Positions 18,689 to 24,879 of a stretch of DNA of 24,879 nucleotides are shown here, piece by piece. The translations under genes were made by a program, and so were the position numbers. This DNA is from Klebsormidium nitens (Eukaryota > Streptophyta > Klebsormidiophyceae > Klebsormidiales > Klebsormidiaceae): contig DF237463.1 of NCBI GenBank assembly GCA_000708835.1, forward strand, positions 1-24,879. The letters run 5' to 3'. Numbering within the stretch: position 1 is the first letter of the stretch; every line of letters begins with the position of its first letter. The notes under the pieces are model-generated. The model was not told the DNA's origin. It worked only from the letters and a program-made list of their open reading frames with translations, and made no database searches.

Positions 18689-19140
18689 CTTCGGATGGTG
18701 TGGCACCAGAATACCGCTCTTTAGCAGTACGACGCCGTTTTGAAGAGGAAGCGCATCCCTGTTGGTATTCAACGCTTCTTCACATGCCGGCTCCAAGCAA
18801 TAACCTTTTAGTGTTGTCATAATCTGGCTCATCTTGGCGTTGAAGTTCAAGTTTGCAAGCTTCTCCTTTGTAGATTTCTTCTCCTCCTCCGCTTGCGAAC
18901 TCTTGCCATCGGCATCCGACGCAATCTTCTTCTTCTCCTGCTTTTTTGTTTCCATCTCCATCTTATACGCCTTACTGATCTTATTGAGCTCTCCGCGGCA
19001 GATCTGGCTCGCAAGCCGTCCGTTTACGTCCACCGCCCAAACCGATCCGTCATAACAAAACCACTTTTCGTTGCAGAAAACGAGCTTGAACCCCGTGTAC
19101 GTTTGCAAGCGGTCGATGATCAATGCCCCTCCTTCATCAC
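18689..19140 (-). pseudogene. Exon 2 of the broken primase-helicase: D5_N region
   Basis: The acceptor is TTTTTTCAG and the exon begins in phase 1. It reads GGALIIDRLQTYTG, then NEKWFCYDGSVWAVD, the substrate-side D5_N motif (compare HYWNGRRWIVD in the intact gene). A Lys/Glu-rich low-complexity insert (KKQEKKKIASDADGKSSQAE and following) is absent from most relatives. The exon then runs to ALNTNRDALPLQNGVVLLKSG and LVPHHPK, the usual entry to the ATPase. It ends in phase 0 at AAG|GTGGGT. No lesion is seen in this exon. Confidence 0.85.
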
Positions 19141-19849
19141 CTGAAAAAACGTCTTCGACCTGTCATCGGCAACATTTGATTGGCGAGTGGCACCCTGACG
19201 TCTGTATTCACACGCGGCAAGACACTTTTCCTGGGAAGGGATTCGAGCAAGACTACTTGCAAGTCATGCATTTTGAGATCTTCGTTTCACAAACAGGCGC
19301 CGATCTCGATTTCCTTCAATTTCTTCTTCAAGAGTAACACAAGAGACGCATATTGGCTCAGGTCTGCATGATCGCAAAATTTCTGCTTTCAAGTTGTTGA
19401 TGATGAAGCAGACCTCGTGCATCGGTGACTAGGCGCGCAGGCTTTGGCCATCAAATTTGAAACTCGCCTTCGAGATAGGCGTGTTCAACCTCTGGATTTT
19501 GCATTTGATGTTTGCCCAACTTGGACAAACTTCTAAATCTTTGACTTGATAGCAATTAGTGATGATGTTGGTCGAAGCGCAGCTACTTTGTCGAAACCGT
19601 TAGTTTTCGCCACAAAAATCGCAAAAGCAGAACTTGCAAGAGGTTGGTGATAGTCACCAGACCTCGGGCATCAGTGACAGGCGTAGCGTGCTGGCTTGGC
19701 CACCAAATTGGAAGTCGTCCACCAGTTGGACAACCTCTGGATTTTGCGATTTGATGTTCATTTCAGAAGCTGTACACTGGGAATACAGCTTCTGGGGCTT
19801 GTCACATTTGATAGCAACTAGTCGTGATGGTCTTTGAAGCGCGCCTCAC
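19141..19849 (-). other. Intron 1 of the broken primase-helicase (709 nt)
   Basis: Donor GTGAGG at 19849, acceptor TTTTTTCAG ending at 19141. The exon phases on both sides agree (1 and 1). Inside are two similar stretches of about 100 nt near 19390-19510 and 19640-19750 (shared words such as GCATCAGTGAC, CTTGGCCA and CAACCTCTGGATTTTGC), so the intron contains an internal duplication. Confidence 0.7.
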
Positions 19850-20997
19850 CTGCCGAAACCGAAAGGTTCCGACGCAAAAACCAGAGGGGGAGCAGTTCTC
19901 GATTTTCGTATAATCGATCGCGGTCGCTGTTCAACGGAGAAGCGTCGGAAAAGGCTGCGGCCACCGGGAAGCGGAGACCCCCGAGTTTTTTGTTTCTCTT
20001 GCCGTCGCCAGTCTTGCACCGTTGGCTGTGGCATACGTAGGTGATTTCTGTTCCTCTTCTGAGCAGACCAAAGTTGTTGCTTTCTGTGCGGCTGCGCCCC
20101 CGCTTCTGCATACGGACACACCCGCCCTCCCACATCATTTCGCCAGTGGTACATCACGGCCCCTAAAACGGGAACCGTGCTCGGCTCCGCCTTGGAGAAG
20201 ATAGAGGAATTGTCGCCAAAACTGCTGAGCATGCCTCGCATTGCCTTGACCACGTCTTGCTGCAGCTCAAGATCCAGTACATCCGGCGCCTCAAATTCCG
20301 CATTAGCTCTCGCGCTAGGCATGGGCGCAATGGAAAGCTCGGGTGGCCCTTTCGAGCGTTGCCTCGAACGCCTCGACACTCGCTCGTTGAGAATCTCGAT
20401 CAACCAATTCGGGAGAGGGGGCAAATCTTTTGCTGGGGGGAGCTCGCCTCCGCCGACAACTGAATATCGTGCCGTCTCACCGAGTCGCTCATATCACGAC
20501 CGGGGGCATGCGATCATGCCGTTTGAGCTAACACCCCTCATGTCGACTCCCACCTTCTTCAAAACCGCCTTTCCAGAGTCCGGGTCTCGGACTCTTAGCT
20601 CTAGCTTTGCAAAGTGGGTCGGTGTCTCTGCGCCCAGCCCCGACTCAAGGCTTCTCTGATGAGAGAAGTAGATGTGCACCCCCCCGCTGCCCGTACGCAC
20701 TCGAGGAGCATCAAACGCGCCGTGCTCTATCTCCCAAATTGCTAGCTGCTCCATGCCCCCGTCACCGAGGTCAAAGTCCAGCACGAGGATACCAGACGCC
20801 GCCGTGTTGATCAGCAGCGTATTGTGATGGGGCTGGAAGAAGTGGTTGGTCAGGCAGTTGGCTAAGGTGGACGCCTGCCATTTTGTTGGGGGCTTCATTT
20901 CTTTCCGTCCCTTCCCTCCCTTTGCCTTGGAATCCCACTCGGTGTCTGCCGGGAACACGACATAGCCTTTTGCGACCAAGTCGCGAGCCGCAGCTCC
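19850..20997 (-). pseudogene. Exon 1 of the broken primase-helicase: PrimPol domain and zinc element
   Basis: The exon starts after an acceptor ending GGTGCAG at 20998 (phase 0) and ends at CAG|GTGAGG (donor at 19849). PrimPol motifs, numbered from the exon start: GYVVFPAD (11-18), VLDFDLGDGG with the metal Asp pair (D74, D76), RTGSGGVHIYF (101-111) and VGVDMRG (149-155). A TGA follows at codon 168 (20494-20496), within what should be the CPPS-type turn. The same frame then continues with GGGELPPAKDLPPLPNW, a typical PrimPol exit. Near 20085 the frame moves by one base inside the zinc element: GGRVCPYAE is in the first frame, and SNNFGLLRRGTEITYVCHS with QRCK in the second. Confidence 0.85.
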
Positions 20998-21091
20998 CTG
21001 CACCAATTGCACACATCGTCAGTATCAAAAAGACACATAAGTCTGCAACCTAGTTGTGAGCCCACAACATAGGGTCGAGTTTAGCCCTACC

Positions 21092-21350
21092 AAGGCCAAT
21101 GACGGACGCGAAGCCAAATCGAATATCATGAGCTACTTCCAAGGTGCTGTCCGAGCCGTCCAAGCTGTCCATGAAGACAGATTCGTAGTTGAGAGTTCCT
21201 CTAGATGGACAGCAGTCCCGTCCGCGGCCGGAATCAAGGCCGGAATCGGATTCGTGAGCTCCTGTCAAAGTGCTGTCTTTGCCGTCCAAACTGTCTATGA
21301 AGACGAATTCGTAGATGCAACTTTCGCTAGATGGACAGTATTGCCGTCCA
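21092..21350 (+). repeat. Hairpin repeat, dimer (opposite orientation to the intronic array)
   Basis: Two copies start with TGCTGTCC at 21145 and TGCTGTCT at 21271 (126-bp spacing). Each has the order TGCTGTC - GCCGTCCAA - CTGTC(C/T)ATGAAGAC - ATTCGTAG - CTAGATGGACAG, so the ends can pair. The stretch 21092-21230 is nearly the same as 22941-23079. Confidence 0.85.
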
Positions 21351-21720
21351 TGGCTGGGTTTAGGGTGTGAGAAATTTTGAAGAGTTGTCCAAGCTCTCCT
21401 TGCCATCCATGAGACATTCAAAAAATCGATATTCCTCTCTGTCTCACTGCTGTATGGATGCAATTAGCCTGAGGTAAGAGTCTGGATGAACAATAAACTA
21501 CAACACCCGAAAGGTTCGTCCCAGCGAATGGTCTAGAAGGGACTTGGGGATTCCCAGGCTATGAGCCAAAAGTACCAGGCAGAGATAGCATACCTCATCA
21601 TGAATTGCGTCTGAACTCCGAAAGGTCGGAACCTTGTAGGTTGCAAGCCAGATCGAGTACGACGTCAACCTCCCCATGGTTGTGAAGCTGAGACGAAGAA
21701 TGAATAAGCTACATTCCAGA

Positions 21721-22040
21721 GAGCTGTCTAACCCGTCCAAGCAATTTATGGAGAAGAACCCATGATTGACAGCTTCTCTAGACGTACAGCAGTCTCGCTT
21801 GCAACCAACTTCGAGACTGTCCGAGCCGTCTATGCGGTTCATGAAGGAGAGTTTCACAAACAAATACCCTCTTGATGAATCCGTCCGTGGGTGGCCTCAT
21901 CGAAATTGTGAGCTACATTTTGAAGTGCTGTCCCAGCCGTCCAAGCTGTCCAAGAAGACAGCTTTGTAACTGCGACTCCCTGTAGATGGACACGGCCTAG
22001 TCAATATCGTCAGCTATTCCGAAGTGCTGTCCATGAAGGG
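21721..22040 (+). repeat. Diverged hairpin repeat copies
   Basis: One copy lies at 21721-21794 (GCTGTCTAACCCGTCCAAG ... CTAGACGTACAGCAG) and a half-copy at about 21815-21850. A further copy lies at 21926-21997 (GTGCTGTCCCAGCCGTCCAA ... GTAGATGGACA) and another half-copy at 22026. They are more diverged than the dimers on either side. Confidence 0.75.
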
Positions 22041-22095
22041 GAATCGAGTGAAGAGGGACGCTCCTTCAGTTGCACTCGAGTAAGCTCCAACACAC

Positions 22096-22218
22096 CATTG
22101 CACTTGCTCCCCACTCTCTTTCTTGGTCCGCGAGACGGTGGTCCTGAGCAGAATCAACCGGCAGTGGACAGTCGTCTAGCATCTCCTTGTCCGATGCAGT
22201 CTCCTCGTTGTCCCTTTC
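22096..22218 (-). other. Possible first coding exon of the broken primase-helicase
   Basis: The minus frame reads about 41 codons ending EREWGASAM, then ATG|GTGTGT (phase 0), the phase needed by the PrimPol exon at 20997. The peptide resembles that encoded at 23440-23306 (LPVDSAQDHRLADQERE against LPSVETAHAHRRADQRRE). Similarity of two short peptides in the same frame and at the same distance from a donor-like site argues for coding DNA. The start of this exon is not visible. Confidence 0.4.
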
Positions 22219-22883
22219 AGAAATTAGGCGTCCGCACCTTCGCAATTGTCACTGCACTCTGATGAAGCCGAGTCGGAACTGCCCAGCCCCTGCATCCCAA
22301 TGGTAATATTGCTGAGGCAGCCTGTCACGAAAGGCACGTGCTTTCCGAAGCCGAACAGGTAAATTGCAACGGGTTTTGTTTCTAAGGCATGCCATTACAG
22401 CAAGGTGGGTGTCGCATGGAATTTTCGCCACGGCTGACGGATTTTCTTCCTTAGGTGGGTTTAACGAGGCCCCTGGGAGCAACTTGACTGGAGATGGGCA
22501 GATTGTGTTTGTTTACGACAGGCCTACCCAATAAGTGGAGGTTATCGAATTGGAAGGTCCAGACCAGCGTACCTGGGCCAAGGATGAAGAAGGCTTCCAA
22601 GATTCTAAAGGCTTGTCGCGCGCAGAACACAGCTACTCCTGAAGTCGCTCATTAGAAGATATCTTACACATCCTCCTCAGCTCCAGAATTGTCTGAGACG
22701 GCGACGAATAGACACACGCAACGATGCCTCCTTACACAAGCATCCTCTGCCCCATCACTTTGATGTTGGCAGTCGAGTGTGCTCCTTCAACCCGACTTGC
22801 CGTCTGCTCGCTCATCGCCCCTCCTTCATTCTTTGATTCGCCACTATGCTTGCGTTTTCGGCCCCGGTCTGGCCCGCAACTTC
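22219..22883. other. Stretch without supported genes; remnant of a PrimPol exon start at its right end
   Basis: At 22883 on the minus strand, after an acceptor-like TTGATGCAG, the sequence GAAGTTGCGGGCC resembles the start of the PrimPol exon (GGAGCTGCGGCTC after TTGGTGCAG at 20998). The likeness fades after about 40 nt. Nothing else is recognised. Confidence 0.35.
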
Positions 22884-22940
22884 CTGCATCAATCGCACAC
22901 ATTGTCACAGATCAGATCACACCGGATGATTGCCTTTTTC

Positions 22941-23184
22941 AAGGCCAACGACGGTGGCAAAGCCGAATCGAAATTGTGAGCTATTTCCGAAGTGCTGTCC
23001 GAGCCGTCCAAGCTGTCCACGAAGACAAATTCGTAGTTGAGAGTTCCCTTAGATGGACAGCAGTCCCGTCCGCGGCCGGCGAGGCCGGAATCGAAATTGT
23101 GAGCTCCTTTTAAAGTGCTGTCCAAGCCGTCCATGGAGACGAAACTGTAGTAGATGGCGTCTCTCCATGGACAGCACTGCTGTC
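22941..23184 (+). repeat. Hairpin repeat, second dimer
   Basis: Copies start with TGCTGTCC at 22993 and 23116 (123-bp spacing), each closing with GATGGACAGC or CATGGACAGC. The first is close to the copy at 21145, including flanking DNA and the CGCGGCCGG tail. Confidence 0.85.
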
Positions 23185-23305
23185 AGCGCTTGGCAACATG
23201 GATGCATTCATTTCAAACCAATCTGACCTGAGGCGCTTCACTCCAATGGAAAAAGTAAAGCTCATCTCGAAGAACACCAAGCAAATGTTAAGAAAGATTA
23301 CCCAC

Positions 23306-23440
23306 CATCTGATCTGCTCGAAGCTCTCTTCTCTGGTCCGCACGACGATGAGCATGGGCAGTTTCAACTGATGGGAGGCGGTTGTCACTGTCTCCAGCAG
23401 AAGACGCTGCTCGTTGCGACGAGGCTTTGGAGTCCTGCAT
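23306..23440 (-). other. Possible duplicated first exon of a primase-helicase gene
   Basis: An ATG at 23440 opens 45 codons (MQDSKASSQRAASSAG ... RADQRRELRADQM) ending at ATG|GTGGGT in phase 0. It resembles the possible exon at 22218-22096. Downstream, in the same order, come hairpin repeats and an acceptor-like site at 22884-22886. Confidence 0.4.
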
Positions 23441-24256
23441 GAAGAATGTGCATGAAAGGTTGCCGCTTTTTGATTCCCAAAAGCTGGCACCAAAACGTTG
23501 CAGGAAGTGCCGGCCTGGATTACACAGCAGACCGCAAGAGCACGCTGAACCTGCTCGAACCTTCAAGCTATTCACCGTGACGCGGGTATAGCTTCAAAAT
23601 TCTGAACGTTGTGGCCAGTGTCATGTTGAAAGCGACTTTTTGCAGTGAACCCCCACAAGGCTCACAAGGCAGACAAAACCATCGTCCATTAAGACGGCCA
23701 TTCTATTCTGAGAAACAGCCTCCGTGGACTGCACGGACAGCCAAGACAACACTCTCGAAATCTCAAAGAATTTCAAACACTATCAACGATCATAGATTCT
23801 TAAGTCAGGACCATGGAGCCGGACAGCACTGCCGTCCAAGGAGACAAAAGTTATTTTAGAAAAGTGTCTCCATGGACAGCGTGGACAGCGTGGACAAGAC
23901 TTTGCAAACTTCACAGAAAGCCACAATCCACTAAGTGAAACGAGATTCAAGTAAAAGTAGCTCGCTGGAACTTGAATCACCCAGAAGTAGGGATGCTTGA
24001 GGCGCCCGGCCTTCAAACAATTTGTAGCCAGTATTCGAGGCAGGAAAAACCTTAAAGCAGTGCAATCACCTACAAAGAAGGGACCCGGCTGGGTGGCAAT
24101 GGGAGCAGTATTCTGCTTCACTGGGCCCCACATCGTGGACCAAGAAGCAAGCAGCACTTGGGGGACTGACCTTATCTACTGAACTCAAGACCCCATGACT
24201 GGCAGCGGTCTTCTCTAAAGTAGGCCCCCAGAAGATGAGTGTAGCAAAACACGTAC
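23441..24256. other. Stretch without supported genes, with hairpin-repeat fragments
   Basis: Fragments of the hairpin repeat, mostly in the orientation of the intronic array, lie at about 23728-23760 (GTGGACTGCACGGACAGCCAAGAC) and 23810-23900 (GGACAGCACTGCCGTCC; ATGGACAGCGTGGACAGCGTGGAC). No coding region is supported. Confidence 0.5.
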
Positions 24257-24418
24257 CTACGCAATGGTTGCATGAGAAGAATGCACCATAGCCTGCCCAG
24301 GGTCTTTTTCACCACCTGTTCCCTGAAACTTCTCCTTCGACACGACACAATCTGGGAGCGCCGCAGCCTCTGATGCAGGGTGGTCGCCATTTACTAAGGC
24401 TCCATCTCCTCCATTCAT
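24257..24418 (-). CDS. Very weak 53-aa ORF
   Basis: ATG at 24418 (MNGGDGALVNGDHPASE) to TAG. It is hydrophilic, without a motif, and could be a chance frame or a first exon (an ACAG|GTGGTG donor-like site lies inside). It is listed only because the flanking DNA has no better candidate. Confidence 0.15.
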   Translation of the reverse strand: MNGGDGALVNGDHPASEAAALPDCVVSKEKFQGTGGEKDPGQAMVHSSHATIA

Positions 24419-24701
24419 GATTCCACTCAAATTGTTTGTCTAGTTTGCACAGGGTTCTTCTCAATGCTTTATCCGTTCCTCTGACAATGTTAAAAATCTG
24501 ACCCTTAAGGAATATCGCTCACGGCGGAACTCTTCAATGCCTTCTCGCTTCTCATGCGGATGCAGACTGAAGATTGAAAACTTTGCCGCCCTAGACAGCT
24601 GGAAGACAAGGTCACAAAATTATCACTAGAGCGACTAGGCCCTTGGTGGCTAGCCCAACTAAAGTAGGATATTCAACCACTTTTTTGGAGAGTTGCGGGA
24701 A

Positions 24702-24788
24702 GTGCTGTCCGAGCCGTCCAAGCCGTCTACCTAGCGGAACTTGTAGATGGACTCGACACTCGATGGACACAGTGCTGTCTATGAAGAC
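24702..24788 (+). repeat. Hairpin repeat copy near the right edge
   Basis: TGCTGTCCGAGCCGTCCAAG at 24703, then GTAGATGG and CGATGGACACAGTGCTGTCTATGAAGAC. A further partial word lies at about 24842 (CTGCTGTCCAGG), so the repeats continue towards or past the window end. Confidence 0.75.
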
Positions 24789-24879
24789 CTTGATCTGCGG
24801 GCTTGATATTCAGAATATTGAAGTTTTCAAGAACTCTGGGACTGCTGTCCAGGCCCTCCTGTGGTTTTTGGATCTTAAA

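Larger units (their letters stand above)
15963..20997 (-). pseudogene. Second primase-polymerase / D5-like SF3 helicase, spliced and broken
   Basis: A minus-strand gene rebuilt from five exons with GT-AG junctions: 20997-19850, 19140-18689, 18353-18022, 17757-17609 and 16565-15963. Introns are 709, 335, 264 and 1043 nt. Domain order is PrimPol, zinc element, D5_N, SF3 ATPase and the helicase C-terminal part, as in the intact gene at 125-2965. Three lesions are seen: an in-frame TGA at 20494-20496 where the frame continues as coding beyond it, one extra base near 20085 in the zinc element, and one extra base near 18068 after Walker A. Exons 1 and 3 are each exactly one base too long for the splice phases to match, which independently supports the two frameshifts. 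The last intron holds a repeat array. Assembly errors could explain the indels but less easily the stop. An upstream first exon is likely (see 22096-22218). Confidence 0.85.
20998..22095 (-). other. Probable 5' intron of the broken primase-helicase, filled with repeats
   Basis: It is bounded by the acceptor GGTGCAG at 20998 and a possible donor ATG|GTGTGT at 22095. It holds four copies or part-copies of the hairpin repeat. The acceptor is well supported by the PrimPol reading frame; the donor is weaker. Confidence 0.45.

Noticed and set aside
20494-20496. TGA read as a sense codon
   Set aside because: Both recombinases and the membrane-protein gene end in TGA, so reassignment is unlikely; a nonsense change fits better with the two nearby frameshifts.
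21050-21463. Protein with repeated DSLDGSDSTLE-like peptide on the minus strand
   Set aside because: The peptide is the translation of the hairpin DNA repeat; similar frames appear wherever the repeat occurs and no domain is present.
1-24879. tRNA or rRNA genes
   Set aside because: No convincing GGTTCGAAT-type B box with a matching cloverleaf, and no rRNA-like conserved stretch, was seen by eye; a covariance-model scan would decide.
1-24879. Capsid, packaging ATPase, protease or family B polymerase genes
   Set aside because: They were looked for as companions of the integrase-primase cassette; no ORF with their motifs was found in the window.

Overview
This window looks like nuclear DNA of a eukaryote, probably a protist or alga. 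The signs are GT-AG introns of about 0.26-1.1 kb, low gene density, long non-coding stretches rich in repeats, and a patchwork of decayed mobile-element genes. The lineage cannot be fixed from the sequence; a stramenopile-type alga is only a guess. Genes ending in TGA (two integrases, the membrane protein) argue for the standard code at TGA.

Region 1 (125-5344, all minus strand) is a compact, intronless, virus-like cassette. In transcription order it holds a C-terminally truncated tyrosine recombinase, a full-length tyrosine recombinase, a 78-aa Cys/Lys-rich small protein and an intact 946-aa primase-polymerase/SF3 helicase of the D5 type. Gaps are about 60-125 bp. This is the gene set of an integrating, self-replicating element such as a polinton-like virus, virophage relative or plasmid-like transposon. 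No capsid, ATPase or protease gene is in view, and the cassette may continue past the left edge.

Region 2 (6289-12385) holds a GC-rich pair of overlapping orphan ORFs, a 1 kb stretch dense in short palindromes, an AT-rich block, and one long plus-strand ORF for an orphan multi-pass membrane protein of 649 aa.

Region 3 (12995-15888) holds a tandem His-Me/HNH-type homing-endonuclease-like protein with a damaged C-terminus, the tail of a hybrid histidine kinase whose receiver Asp is Asn, two strong AT-rich hairpins, and weak ORFs.

Region 4 (15963-23440, minus strand) is a second primase-polymerase/D5-helicase gene, unlike the first in being split into at least five exons. Splice phases agree across all junctions. 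It carries one in-frame TGA and two single-base frameshifts, so it is read here as a pseudogene. Its introns and 5' flank are filled with a hairpin-forming repeat family (GCTGTCC...CCGTCC): an array of about 140-bp units inside the last intron and inverted, dispersed or dimeric copies upstream. Two related short exons (22096-22218 and 23306-23440) suggest that the 5' end of the gene was duplicated.

Taken together, the window records two episodes of the same replication-protein family entering a eukaryotic genome: one compact and intact with its integrases, one old, spliced, repeat-invaded and broken.
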